From Gluconobacter wancherniae NBRC 103581 (GTDB lineage: Bacteria > Pseudomonadota > Alphaproteobacteria > Acetobacterales > Acetobacteraceae): 64,000 nucleotides of DNA. This document shows, in pieces, positions 26,282-35,304 of this stretch. The stretch is taken from the NCBI RefSeq assembly GCF_007988885.1, contig NZ_BJUZ01000004.1, forward strand, positions 1 through 64,000, read 5' to 3'. A program made the translations under genes and the position numbers. Positions within the stretch are counted from its first letter, which is position 1. The number at the start of each line of letters is the position of its first letter. The notes under the pieces are model-generated. The model worked only from the letters and a program-made list of their open reading frames with translations, was not told where the DNA came from and did no database searches.

Positions 26282-27820
26282 GTGTTTTCTGTCCTGGATC
26301 GGCGCGCAGTTCTGAAAGGTGCCGGACTTCTGGTGGCAGGAGTCACTTCTCGCTCGGCGGTGAGCGCGCCTGTCTCTGGTGGACACCTTAGAGTGGCGGG
26401 GGCCGTGGGATCTGCTTCAGAAAGTTTCGATCCCGCCCGTCAGTCCATGGCGACTGATTATATCCGGGGACACTTGTTCTATGATGGTCTGGTGTCTCTG
26501 GATGATAGGTTGATACCTCGCCCTGCGCTGGCGGAGACGCTCGAAAGTGACGACTTTCAGACCTGGCATATACGACTGCGCCGCAATGTACGCTTTCATG
26601 ATGGTGCGACCCTAACAGCAGAAGATGTCGTCTTTTCACTTTTGAGGCATCAAATTCCTAGTACTGGGTCGCAACGATATGCGCTTGCCCGGACAATGCA
26701 GTCTGTTCGGGTTTTATCGGCGCTGCTCGTAGAAGTTGTTCTTGATGCGCCAAATTCAGACTTTCCAGCTATTCTCGGGATCAGTAATTTCGCCATTTTA
26801 AAAGCTGGAACAACAAATTTTACGATCGCAAATGGTACTGGTCCGTTCCGATGTCAGGAATTCGCACCTGGGATCCGAACGATCGCCGTCAAAAATTCAG
26901 AATTCTGGGGGGCGCCGCCTTTTCTGGATAGTGTTGAACTCATTGCGATTCCGGACGAAATGGCTCGGCATAATGCATTGATGTCCGGAGATGTGGAACT
27001 GATTGCCTCCGCTAATCCCCGGCTTGTTCAGATGCTGAAAAAGAATGGCTTCGGCATCGTCGAGAGCCCGGTTGGCACATATACGGATCTCTCTATCCGG
27101 CTGGATCAGAGATATGGCCGCTCTGCTGATTTCGTGGAGGGTATGAAATTTCTTCTGAACAGGGAGCAGATCCGCCAGTCAGTTTTTCTGGGCTTCTCCC
27201 GTGTGGGAAATGACCAGCCCATTGCACCTGAAAGCCCCTATTTCAATACACAGCTTCCCCAGCGCCCTTATGATCCGGAGAAGGCACGTTTTTTGCTGAA
27301 GCGGAGTGGATTTCTGGATGAAACCATTCCACTCGTCTGTTCTCCTGCAGCTCTTGCATCTGTCGATATTGCTGTCGTTCTCCAATATGCGGCATCTCAA
27401 ATCGGCCAGAAAATGGCGGTCCAGCGTGTTCCCGCCGATGGGTACTGGACGCAGTACTGGATGAAAGAACCGGTGGGCTTCGGCAACATCAACCCGAGCC
27501 CCGCTGCAAGCCTTTCGTTCGAGGTAGGTTTTGCCAGCAAGTCTCCGTGGAACGAATCACGGTGGCGTAATCCGCAGTTTGACACTCTGCTGCGTGAAGC
27601 AAAATCTACGCGGGATGAAGTCAGAAAGCGGCAACTTTACTGGGATATGCAGGCGCTCGTTTCAGCGGGGTCAGGGGTTTGCATCCCGAATTTCACCAAT
27701 AGTCTTGATGCCCATGCGCCGCATGTATGTGGCCTCCGTCCCAGTCAGGCAGGGCAGTTGATGGGGTATAATTTCGCACGCTCGGTATGGCTAAGCGGAA
27801 GCAGGGGGCAGGAGATTTGA
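26282..27820 (+). CDS. ABC importer substrate-binding protein, family 5 (peptide/opine/nickel type)
   Basis: 512 residues. The N-terminus has a twin-arginine-like signal (LDRRAVLKGAGLLVAG) for export. The mature part shows the SBP_bac_5 pattern: FDPARQSMATDYIRGHLFYD, LAETLESDD, WHIRLRRNVRFHDGATLTAE, then DVVFSLLRH. Family members bind di/oligopeptides, opines, glutathione or nickel in the periplasm. The GTG start has GAGG nine bases upstream. It is the first gene of a four-gene importer set with overlapping ends, and passes substrate taken in by the upstream TonB receptor. The exact ligand is unknown. Confidence 0.88.
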   Translation: MFSVLDRRAVLKGAGLLVAGVTSRSAVSAPVSGGHLRVAGAVGSASESFDPARQSMATDYIRGHLFYDGLVSLDDRLIPRPALAETLESDDFQTWHIRLRRNVRFHDGATLTAEDVVFSLLRHQIPSTGSQRYALARTMQSVRVLSALLVEVVLDAPNSDFPAILGISNFAILKAGTTNFTIANGTGPFRCQEFAPGIRTIAVKNSEFWGAPPFLDSVELIAIPDEMARHNALMSGDVELIASANPRLVQMLKKNGFGIVESPVGTYTDLSIRLDQRYGRSADFVEGMKFLLNREQIRQSVFLGFSRVGNDQPIAPESPYFNTQLPQRPYDPEKARFLLKRSGFLDETIPLVCSPAALASVDIAVVLQYAASQIGQKMAVQRVPADGYWTQYWMKEPVGFGNINPSPAASLSFEVGFASKSPWNESRWRNPQFDTLLREAKSTRDEVRKRQLYWDMQALVSAGSGVCIPNFTNSLDAHAPHVCGLRPSQAGQLMGYNFARSVWLSGSRGQEI

Positions 27821-28773
27821 ACCGCCATCTTCCAGCTTTGATTGGCAGGCGTATTTTTGCGGCGGCAACCTCTCTTGCCTTTGTGATTGTAACCGTGTTT
27901 GCGATCACGAACATCCTTCCTGGAGACGCAACGGATGCCTTGCTGGGGCAGGGCGCAACGCCGCAGGCCATTGCGGCCATGCGTCATGATTTGGGTCTCG
28001 ATCGTTCTGTTTTTCTTCGCTTTTGGCTCTGGCTGTGGGGCGTGCTGCACGGGCAGTTTGGATATTCTTTATTGAACGGTCTTCCGGTGGCAGACGCTAT
28101 TCGACCCCGGCTGCATAATTCCCTCCTTCTGGCAGGAGCCTCTGCAGCAGTGGCCGTCCCAGTTTCGCTATTCCTGGGGATTACGTCTGCCATCTGGAAA
28201 GACACGCTTTATGACCGTGCCGTGTCGGTCTTGACGCTGGGCATGGTGTCCGTTCCTGAGTTCGTTATCGGAACAATGGCCGTTTATGTCTTTGCGGTGC
28301 GTCTACATGTGTTGCCAGCATTGGCAGATGTGGCAAGTGTGCATTCGATAGGGCAGTTTTTGCGTGCGTTCTTCATGCCGGTCGCGAGCCTTGCGCTTGT
28401 TACCCTTGCGCAGATGGTCCGCATGACGCGCGCTGCAATGGCTGATACGCTTTCGGCACCCTATATTGAAATGGCCTTATTGAAGGGTGTTGGTCCTGCA
28501 CGGCTAATTTTGGTGCATGCCATTCCCAATGCCATTGGCCCTATCGTCAACGCGGTCGCGCTCAGCCTGTCTTCGCTTCTTGGCGGGGTTGTGGTGATTG
28601 AGGTCGTGTTTACATATCCCGGGATTGCAGGCCTGATGGTGGATGCCGTCAGCTCCCGTGATGTTCCGACAGTTCAGGCATGCGCACTTGTCTTCTGTCT
28701 GACTTATCTCCTGCTGACGACCTTTGCAGACATCGTGACGATTTTGTCTCTTCCGAGAGGGAGGAAAGCATGA
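27787..28773 (+). CDS. ABC importer permease, DppB type
   Basis: 328 residues, six hydrophobic segments. RRIFAAATSLAFVIVTVFAI is the first helix, ALLGQGATPQAIAAMRHDLG the typical DppB/OppB periplasmic loop, and ALLKGVGPARLILVHAIPNA the EAA-type loop that docks on the ATPase. It overlaps the binding-protein gene by 34 bp and the next permease by 4 bp, so translation is coupled. It forms the inner-membrane channel with the DppC-type partner. Confidence 0.9.
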   Translation: MAKRKQGAGDLNRHLPALIGRRIFAAATSLAFVIVTVFAITNILPGDATDALLGQGATPQAIAAMRHDLGLDRSVFLRFWLWLWGVLHGQFGYSLLNGLPVADAIRPRLHNSLLLAGASAAVAVPVSLFLGITSAIWKDTLYDRAVSVLTLGMVSVPEFVIGTMAVYVFAVRLHVLPALADVASVHSIGQFLRAFFMPVASLALVTLAQMVRMTRAAMADTLSAPYIEMALLKGVGPARLILVHAIPNAIGPIVNAVALSLSSLLGGVVVIEVVFTYPGIAGLMVDAVSSRDVPTVQACALVFCLTYLLLTTFADIVTILSLPRGRKA

Positions 28774-29576
28774 TTGCGCTGCTCGGGAAGCTTCGTGGCA
28801 AGCATGACCGTGCGGTTCTGCTGATCGTGTTCTGGCTCTTTTTGGCTCTGCTGGGGCCTTTGTGTTCGTCACAAGATCCAGGGGCGATCGGCAGTCAGCC
28901 AGTTTTTTCGAGCCCTTCAATCACGCATCTTTTGGGAACGGATTATCTCGGACGGGACACTTTCGCCAGGCTTCTGAATGGTATTCGACACACGGTCATA
29001 CTCTGCTTTGCGTCGACACTGATTGCCTGTTCGGTGGGGACGTTCCTTGGTATTGCAGCTGTCACGGTCAGGCCATGGCTGGAAGCTGTGACAGGCCGTC
29101 TGGCGGATGGCTTTCTCTCCATTCCAAGCCTCCTCTTTGCTCTGCTCGTTATTGCTGTGTTCGGGACATCCACCGTGGCACTGATCATAACAATGGGCAT
29201 CATCTACGCGCCGGGCGCTTACCGCACGAGCCGCGCATTGGCCCAGAGGATCGTAAGGCTCGATTTCGTGACCGTCGCGCGTGCCAGAGGCGAGAGCACG
29301 GCATATATCGTCCTGCAGGAAATTCTTCCCAATATGGCGGGCCCGATGATCGCTGACGTAGGGCTGAGATTCATTTACTCGGTTCTGCTGCTCAGCAATC
29401 TCAGTTTCCTTGGCATCGGTGTACAGCCGCCGGAGGTGGATCTGGGTTCAATGGTTCGGGAGAACATGCTGGGGATGGTTTATGGTTCGCCAGCCATGAT
29501 TGTGCCGGTTGCTGTAATTGCCGTCCTGACTGTTGGGATCAATCTCGCCCTGGATTCCAGTCGGGGAAAAGGCTGA
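28770..29576 (+). CDS. ABC importer permease, DppC type
   Basis: About 268 residues. HLLGTDYLGRDTFARLLNGI is the DppC/OppC signature just after the first helix, and TVARARGESTAYIVLQEILP is the EAA loop. A GAGGAAAGC ribosome-binding sequence sits right before the ATG at 28770, whose ATGA overlaps the previous stop. It pairs with the DppB-type permease and ends 2 bp before the ATPase gene. Confidence 0.9.
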   Translation: MIALLGKLRGKHDRAVLLIVFWLFLALLGPLCSSQDPGAIGSQPVFSSPSITHLLGTDYLGRDTFARLLNGIRHTVILCFASTLIACSVGTFLGIAAVTVRPWLEAVTGRLADGFLSIPSLLFALLVIAVFGTSTVALIITMGIIYAPGAYRTSRALAQRIVRLDFVTVARARGESTAYIVLQEILPNMAGPMIADVGLRFIYSVLLLSNLSFLGIGVQPPEVDLGSMVRENMLGMVYGSPAMIVPVAVIAVLTVGINLALDSSRGKG

Positions 29577-29578
29577 AC

Positions 29579-31402
29579 ATGGTTGCCACCATTCAGGTCG
29601 ACAATCTCGAAATTGTCGGACGTCGGGGACGTGGAGCTGAGCTTCCGATTGTCCGCAATGTCAGCTTCTCCGTCGCACGTGGGGAAATGCTGGCCCTGAT
29701 CGGAGAGTCGGGCTCGGGCAAGACAACGGTGGCTCTTTCACTGCTTGGACATATCCGTAGTGGATGCAGGATCTCCGGCGGAACAATTCGAGTGGCCGGG
29801 TATGAAGTTACAGCTCTGACCGCGCAAGAACGTCGTTCCATGCGTGGAAGAGTGATCAGCTACGTCGCCCAGAATGCAGGCAGTGCGTTTAACCCGGCGC
29901 TCGCCATCATGCGACAGGTCGTGGAACCGGCGCTGGTTCATCACATTCTTCCCCGACGGGATCTCGAAGCCCGCGCCATTGCCCTGTTCCGTGCTCTCGC
30001 ATTGCCGGAACCCGAAACAATAGGGGAGAGATATCCCGGCGAACTTTCAGGCGGCCAGTTGCAGCGTCTCATGGCAGCCATGGCATTGATGACTGACCCT
30101 GAAGTTGTTGTTTTCGATGAGCCGACAACTGCCCTGGATGTCACCACCCAGATCGAGGTTTTGGCCGCTTTCAAGTCGGTTCTGGCAGAGCGCGGCGTCA
30201 CGGGTGTTTATGTTACGCATGATCTGTCCGTCGTGGCGCAGATTGCGGACCACGCCATTGTTCTCAAGGATGGCGCCGTTCGTGAAGCAGGAACAGTTTC
30301 GAAGATCCTTTTTCAGCCCCAAGACCTATATAGTCAGGCGCTTCTCGCAGCGGCCGAACCATGCTCCAGGCAGAGCGAGGGTGTTGAGGCTCCGGAACAG
30401 CAAAGCGTTCTGGATGTACGGGATCTGGTTGTAGGCTATGGCCGTTCCACGAGTGCGGGTTTGCCCGAGAAGGTCATTGTCAATCATGTCAGTTTCAGTG
30501 TTCCGAAAGGTGGAATGTTGGGGGTGATCGGGGAGTCCGGCTGTGGGAAAAGCACGCTTGCCCGTGCTATTTCCGGCCTTCAGCCATGGAGTGCGGGAGA
30601 GTTGCTGCTCAATGGCGTGGCGCTCTCTGGAAATGTCACTGATCGTGCGCCTGAGCAGCGCCGCCGGTTACAGCTTGTCGCCCAGAATGCGGATAGCGTG
30701 CTGAACCCTTCAAAGACGATTGGCAATACTTTGGAACGCGCCGTTCGCTTCTACAGCGGTTTGCGTGGCGAGGCCGCGGCGCGACGGGTCAGCGAATTAC
30801 TGGAGATGGTGCAGCTTTCGCCAGCTCTGGCCACGCGGCTTCCTTCGGAGCTTTCAGGGGGGCAGAAGCAGAGGATAAACTTTGCCCGCGCCCTCGCCGC
30901 CGATCCGCAGATCGTGCTGTGTGATGAGATTACCGCCGCACTCGATACAGTGGTGGCGGCTGCCATTCTGGATCTTATGAAGGAATTACAGCGTGATCTG
31001 GGCTTGGCTTTTATTTTTATCACTCATGATCTTCATGCTCTCCAGTCCATCTGTGAGCGTGTGGCTGTCCTTTATGCAGGTCAGGTGGTGGAAGTTGGTC
31101 CGGCAGCGGCTCTGGGGGAGGGATTCCATCATCCGTACACCAGACTCCTGCATGATTCCGTCCCTTTGATGGAGCCTGGCTGGCTTGAGGAAACGCGGTT
31201 ACGGCGTTTGGCTGAGACCATGCCTGCAACTCTCCCGAACCCCTCATCTGCGGATGCGGGCTTATGCTGTTTTCTTACGCGATGCCCTGATCGTGTCGCT
31301 GGCCTTTGTGACAGAATAGCGCCTCCGGTGCGTTCTGTCGTGCATGGTCCCCGAGTTCTTTGTCATCTTCCCGCATCCATCCGTCCGGAGTTTTCATCAT
31401 GA
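29579..31402 (+). CDS. Fused dual ATP-binding subunit of the peptide-type importer
   Basis: 607 residues with two ABC domains in one chain, equal to DppD plus DppF. Domain 1: Walker A GESGSGKTT (~40), signature LSGGQLQRL (~155), Walker B VVVFDEPTTALD (~178). Domain 2: Walker A GESGCGKST (~318), signature LSGGQKQRI (~427), Walker B IVLCDEITAALD (~447), where the usual Pro after DE is Ile. A C-terminal Cys-containing oligopeptide-transporter tail follows. It energises the two permeases. The stop overlaps the succinate-semialdehyde dehydrogenase start by 4 bp, tying transport to catabolism. Confidence 0.92.
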   Translation: MVATIQVDNLEIVGRRGRGAELPIVRNVSFSVARGEMLALIGESGSGKTTVALSLLGHIRSGCRISGGTIRVAGYEVTALTAQERRSMRGRVISYVAQNAGSAFNPALAIMRQVVEPALVHHILPRRDLEARAIALFRALALPEPETIGERYPGELSGGQLQRLMAAMALMTDPEVVVFDEPTTALDVTTQIEVLAAFKSVLAERGVTGVYVTHDLSVVAQIADHAIVLKDGAVREAGTVSKILFQPQDLYSQALLAAAEPCSRQSEGVEAPEQQSVLDVRDLVVGYGRSTSAGLPEKVIVNHVSFSVPKGGMLGVIGESGCGKSTLARAISGLQPWSAGELLLNGVALSGNVTDRAPEQRRRLQLVAQNADSVLNPSKTIGNTLERAVRFYSGLRGEAAARRVSELLEMVQLSPALATRLPSELSGGQKQRINFARALAADPQIVLCDEITAALDTVVAAAILDLMKELQRDLGLAFIFITHDLHALQSICERVAVLYAGQVVEVGPAAALGEGFHHPYTRLLHDSVPLMEPGWLEETRLRRLAETMPATLPNPSSADAGLCCFLTRCPDRVAGLCDRIAPPVRSVVHGPRVLCHLPASIRPEFSS

Positions 31403-32853
31403 CGCTTTCTCTGAATGATTCAGATCTTTTCCGTCAGCACGCCTTTGTGGGAGGGGAGTGGAAAGTTTCCGGGAGCGGCAAGACGATGACGGTCGATAAT
31501 CCATCGACCGGCGAGACGATCGGGAGCATTCCGGCTTGCACTGCTGATGAAACCCGTTCGGCCATTGAAAGCGCGCGGATTGCACAGATCGCATGGCGCC
31601 GCAGTTCTGCCGCCGAGCGCTCAGCTCTGTTGATGGGTTGGTATCAACTTATGCTGGATAATCTCGATGATCTGGCAACGATTATGACGCTTGAACAGGG
31701 CAAGCCTTTGGCTGAGGCAAGGGGGGAGGTTACCTATGCTGCCTCCTTCCTCAAATGGTTCGCGGCAGAAGCTGAGCATCTGCAGGGAAGTGCGCTGGTT
31801 CCCACGGCAGATCGGCGGATCATTGTTCTGAAGGAACCGGTTGGCGTGACTGCTGCCATTACGCCATGGAATTTTCCGCTCGCGATGATTACGCGCAAAT
31901 GCGCTCCGGCAATTGCTGCTGGATGCAGCATGGTAATCAAGCCTTCGGAGCTTACGCCATATTCTGCGCTGGCGCTCGCAGTACTGGCGGAGCGTGCAGG
32001 ACTTCCTAAAGGTCTTCTGTCTGTCGTGACCGGGTATGCACAGGAAATTGGCCCTGAACTGACGTCGAGCTCAGTTGTGCGCAAGCTGTCTTTCACGGGT
32101 TCCACGAAAATTGGTGCTCTGCTGATGCGTCAATCGGCGGACACGATCAAGAAGCTGAGCCTTGAGCTCGGCGGAAATGCACCGCTGATTGTGTTCGATG
32201 ATGCTGATCTTGCTGGCGCAGTGGCCGGAACAATGGTCAGCAAGTTCCGTAATGCTGGGCAGACCTGTGTATGTGCCAATCGCGTTTATGTTCAGTCTGG
32301 CATTCATGACGCGTTTCTGGAAAAACTGGCTGCTGAAATTGCCAGCCTGAAAACGGGTGACGGCTTTGATCCGCAGACGCAGATCGGACCGCTGATCAAC
32401 GAAGCGGCCGTAGCGAAGGTGAAAGAGCACGTGGACGATGCCTTGGCCAAGGGCGCACGGATTGTGGGCAAGCCGCTGGAAATCAATGGGCGTTTTGCGT
32501 CCCCTGTGCTGCTGGCGGACGTGACTTCCGATATGCGGATTGCGCAGGAAGAGACATTCGGTCCAGTCCTGCCGGTGTTCCGTTTTGAAAATGAGGACGA
32601 TGCCGTCCAGCAGGCCAATGCAACGCCTTTCGGGCTGGCGAGCTATTTCTTCACCAATGACATTACAAGAGCCTGGCGTGTGGGTGAGGCTTTGGATTTC
32701 GGAATGGTGGGGCTGAATACTGGATCGGTATCCATGGTGTCGGCACCATTTGGTGGCGTGAAACAATCGGGGCTTGGGCGTGAAGGCGGAGCGCTGGGCC
32801 TGGAAGAGTTCCTGGAAGTGAAAAGCTTCCATATGGGACTGCCCGCTGCGTGA
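31399..32853 (+). CDS. gabD: Succinate-semialdehyde dehydrogenase
   Basis: 484 residues, the usual GabD length. Motifs: GVTAAITPWNFPLAMITRKC (~152), KPSELTPYSALAL, LSLELGGNAPLIVFDDADL (general base, ~255) and GQTCVCANRVYVQ with the catalytic Cys (~288). ITRKCAPALAAG-type and APFGGVKQSGLGREGG ends are characteristic of succinate/glutarate semialdehyde dehydrogenases. It would feed the product of GABA-type transamination into the TCA cycle as succinate. CGGAG is eight bases before the ATG, and the ATGA overlaps the ABC ATPase stop. Glutarate semialdehyde is an alternative substrate. Confidence 0.85.
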   Translation: MTLSLNDSDLFRQHAFVGGEWKVSGSGKTMTVDNPSTGETIGSIPACTADETRSAIESARIAQIAWRRSSAAERSALLMGWYQLMLDNLDDLATIMTLEQGKPLAEARGEVTYAASFLKWFAAEAEHLQGSALVPTADRRIIVLKEPVGVTAAITPWNFPLAMITRKCAPAIAAGCSMVIKPSELTPYSALALAVLAERAGLPKGLLSVVTGYAQEIGPELTSSSVVRKLSFTGSTKIGALLMRQSADTIKKLSLELGGNAPLIVFDDADLAGAVAGTMVSKFRNAGQTCVCANRVYVQSGIHDAFLEKLAAEIASLKTGDGFDPQTQIGPLINEAAVAKVKEHVDDALAKGARIVGKPLEINGRFASPVLLADVTSDMRIAQEETFGPVLPVFRFENEDDAVQQANATPFGLASYFFTNDITRAWRVGEALDFGMVGLNTGSVSMVSAPFGGVKQSGLGREGGALGLEEFLEVKSFHMGLPAA

Positions 32854-32885
32854 TGACCCTGTTTGAAGAAAGAATGGCCTGAATT

Positions 32886-33389
32886 ATGGCAATCGCGCCC
32901 AAGCTTGATCGTATCGATCTCAAAATCCTTGCTCAATTGCAGAAGAATGGCCGCCTGACCAATGTAGAACTGGCAAACCGCGTCGGCCTATCTGCCAGTC
33001 CATGTCTCATTCGTGTTAAGCGATTGGAAGCGGCGGGATATATTATCGGATATGGGGCGCAGATTGCCCTTCAGAAAATATCAAGTGTCATGACCGTTTT
33101 TACGGAGGTGACACTGTCTGACCACAGGCGTGACGATTTCTTTCGTTTCGAGATGGCGATGCAGAAAGTGGAATCTTTGGTGGAGGCGCATCTCATCAGT
33201 GGTGGCTACGATTATCTTCTGAAGTTTATGGTGCGAAACATTGACCATTATCAGGAAACAATAGAATCACTTCTTGATCAGAATATCGGTATCGAGAAAT
33301 ACTTCAGTTATATCGTTATCAAGTCACCCATTCTGAAGCCTGCCTTCCTGATCGAAAATCTGACCAGAAATACGGAGCGTTCATTATGA
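32886..33389 (+). CDS. Lrp/AsnC-family regulator
   Basis: 167 residues. The N-terminal DRIDLKILAQLQKNGRLTNV, then ELANRVGLSASPCLIRVKRLEAAGYI is the standard Lrp winged helix (residues ~6-55); the C-terminal ~80 residues form the RAM ligand-binding domain. Lrp-type proteins sense amino acids or related metabolites. It lies inside the catabolic operon (32 bp after gabD, 4-bp overlap with the GNAT gene), and is the only regulator in the locus, so it is the natural candidate for controlling the divergent promoter at 18743-18954. Confidence 0.9.
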   Translation: MAIAPKLDRIDLKILAQLQKNGRLTNVELANRVGLSASPCLIRVKRLEAAGYIIGYGAQIALQKISSVMTVFTEVTLSDHRRDDFFRFEMAMQKVESLVEAHLISGGYDYLLKFMVRNIDHYQETIESLLDQNIGIEKYFSYIVIKSPILKPAFLIENLTRNTERSL

Positions 33390-34261
33390 CATCCGGAAAT
33401 GTGAATATTCCCGAGCAGACGGCCATTAACCTGCGTGGCATGACAACAGACGATCTTTTGGCAGCATCTGGCCTTTCAAAGGCACTCGGATGGCCTCATC
33501 GCCTTGAGGACTGGGAGTTCATGCTGCGCCTCGGTCATGGTCTGGTGGCAACGCTGGATAACGGGGAAGTGATTGGCACTATTTTGTGGTGGTCTTTTGG
33601 AGAGCGTTACGCGACCGTTGGATTGATTATTGTCAGCAGTGCCTGGCAAGGACACGGAATAGGGACCAGCATGCTGACGACCGTGCGAAGATCTCTCCCC
33701 GGTTACACGCTTTGCCTGAACGCTACACCTGCGGGTCAGCCGCTTTATGAAAAGCTGGGTTTTGTGCCGACCGGAATTGTCGAGCAGCATCAGGGCAACG
33801 GGGGATATTCTCCGATTATCGCCCTGGACGCCGGGCAGAGGATGCGTCCGGTTGTTCAGTATGATCTGCAAGATCTGGTAGCCTTCGATAATGCCGCCAC
33901 GGGCATGGACCGGTCCGCCCTCATTGAAGAACTGGTTCAAAACGCAAAGGGGGTCGTGATCGATACAGAAGACGGAATTCTGGGATATTCCTTCTGTCGT
34001 CGGTTTGGGTGGGGATGGCTGATCGGGCCTGTAGCTGCAAAAACGGAAGAGCAGGCCAAAGCCCTCATTTCCCACTGGATCGGAACATATGGTGGAGAAT
34101 TCATCAGGATTGACATCCCGACCTCAGCCAATCTTTCTACGTGGCTTGATGAAATGGGGCTGATCCGGGTGGATGTGGTCAATACTATGTCGACCGAACC
34201 AGTATTAATCGCTGAAAATGCCCCCCGATATTTTGCTCTGACCAGCCAGGCGCTGGGTTAA
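33386..34261 (+). CDS. GNAT acetyltransferase with second (Acetyltransf_18-like) domain
   Basis: 291 residues. The first half is a GNAT fold with the acetyl-CoA loop VSSAWQGHGIGTSMLTTVRR (Q-x-x-G-x-G at ~90) and a NATPAGQPLYEKLGFVPTG beta-bulge. The second half (~150-285) carries the pattern FDNAATGMDRSALIEELVQN and GYSFCRRFGWGWLIGPVAAK of the C-terminal domain seen in YitH-type proteins. Such two-domain proteins occur near amine and opine pathways; function is not established. It overlaps the Lrp gene by 4 bp and is 10 bp from the reductase gene. Confidence 0.8.
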   Translation: MTSGNVNIPEQTAINLRGMTTDDLLAASGLSKALGWPHRLEDWEFMLRLGHGLVATLDNGEVIGTILWWSFGERYATVGLIIVSSAWQGHGIGTSMLTTVRRSLPGYTLCLNATPAGQPLYEKLGFVPTGIVEQHQGNGGYSPIIALDAGQRMRPVVQYDLQDLVAFDNAATGMDRSALIEELVQNAKGVVIDTEDGILGYSFCRRFGWGWLIGPVAAKTEEQAKALISHWIGTYGGEFIRIDIPTSANLSTWLDEMGLIRVDVVNTMSTEPVLIAENAPRYFALTSQALG

Positions 34262-34271
34262 GGATTGCCCC

Positions 34272-35198
34272 ATGTCGTTTGTTCTGAAGTCCACAGAAGA
34301 GCGTGCGCGTTTGTGGAAGCCCATGTTCGCCCGTGATTTGCCCGATCTGCCTTTTCATGTCTGGCCGGAAACGGGAAACGCGCAGGATGTTCGCTACCTT
34401 GCGGCGTGGCAGCCCCCGGAAAATCTGGCAGAGGTATTTCCTAATCTGGAAGTCTTGTTTTCAGTCGGCGCCGGTGTGGATCAGTTGAATCTGTCTTCCG
34501 TTCCTGAAAACGTTCGAATTGTCCGTATGATGGAGCCGGGGCTTGCAGAGGGGATGATTGAATATGTCCTCTGGGCCGTCCTGTCCTACCATCGCGATAT
34601 GTTCCGCTACGCGCGTCAGCAGGCGGAACATATATGGGAGGGCACTCCCAATATTTCGGCACGTCATTTCCGTGTGGGCGTTATGGGCATGGGTGCGCTT
34701 GGATCGCCCGTTCTGGAAAAACTCTCAGAACTTGGCTACGTCTGCAGCGGTTGGAGCCGGAAGCGACATGAGGTTCCGGGCATTACAAGTTATGCGGGTG
34801 CTGAGGAGCTGGATGCATTTCTTGCAAGCACAGATATTCTGATCTGTCTGATGCCATTGACCGAAGAAACGAAAGGTATCCTGAACCGCCAGCTGTTTGG
34901 GAAGCTCCCAGATGGTGCATGTCTCATAAATTGCGGCCGGGGAGGCCATCTGGTTCAGGAAGATCTGCTCTGGGCGCTTGATACAGGAAAAATAAAGCAG
35001 GCCATCCTTGATGTGACTGATCCTGAACCATTACCTGAGCAGCATCCTTTCTGGAAACATCCGCTCATCTTCCTGACGCCGCATATTGCCAGTTCCTCTC
35101 GGGTGGATTCCGGAGGGAGAATGATTTTGAAAAACATCATTCGTTATCAGAAAAATGAGAGAATGTTGGGGGAAATTGACAGGTCTACCGGGTACTAA
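34272..35198 (+). CDS. ghrA: Glyoxylate/hydroxypyruvate reductase A-like D-2-hydroxyacid dehydrogenase
   Basis: 308 residues. The NAD(P) motif VGVMGMGALGSPVLEKL lies at ~135-151, the SxGRGGHL-equivalent NCGRGGHLVQEDLLWALDTG at ~217, and LDVTDPEPLPEQHPFWKHPL followed by TPHIAS contains the catalytic Glu and His. This matches GhrA. It reduces glyoxylate or hydroxypyruvate with NADPH. It is the last gene of the plus-strand locus and could clear a C2/C3 keto acid released there. The intergenic stem at 35258-35287 ends the unit. Confidence 0.85.
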   Translation: MSFVLKSTEERARLWKPMFARDLPDLPFHVWPETGNAQDVRYLAAWQPPENLAEVFPNLEVLFSVGAGVDQLNLSSVPENVRIVRMMEPGLAEGMIEYVLWAVLSYHRDMFRYARQQAEHIWEGTPNISARHFRVGVMGMGALGSPVLEKLSELGYVCSGWSRKRHEVPGITSYAGAEELDAFLASTDILICLMPLTEETKGILNRQLFGKLPDGACLINCGRGGHLVQEDLLWALDTGKIKQAILDVTDPEPLPEQHPFWKHPLIFLTPHIASSSRVDSGGRMILKNIIRYQKNERMLGEIDRSTGY

Positions 35199-35257
35199 AG
35201 GCTGTCATAGAATTGGAAAAATAGGAAAATTCAGGGCCGATAGCCTTGGAGAGAGAT

Positions 35258-35287
35258 CGGCGGCTCAATATCAGCAATCGGCCGCCG
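35258..35287. terminator. Stem-loop between convergent ghrA and porin genes
   Basis: CGGCGGC (35258-35264) and GCCGCCG (35281-35287) are complementary, with a 16-base loop, in the 106-bp gap between two converging genes. A T-rich TTATTTTAT follows on the plus strand. Likely a two-way terminator. Confidence 0.45.
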
Positions 35288-35304
35288 CTCCAGTTATTTT
35301 ATAA

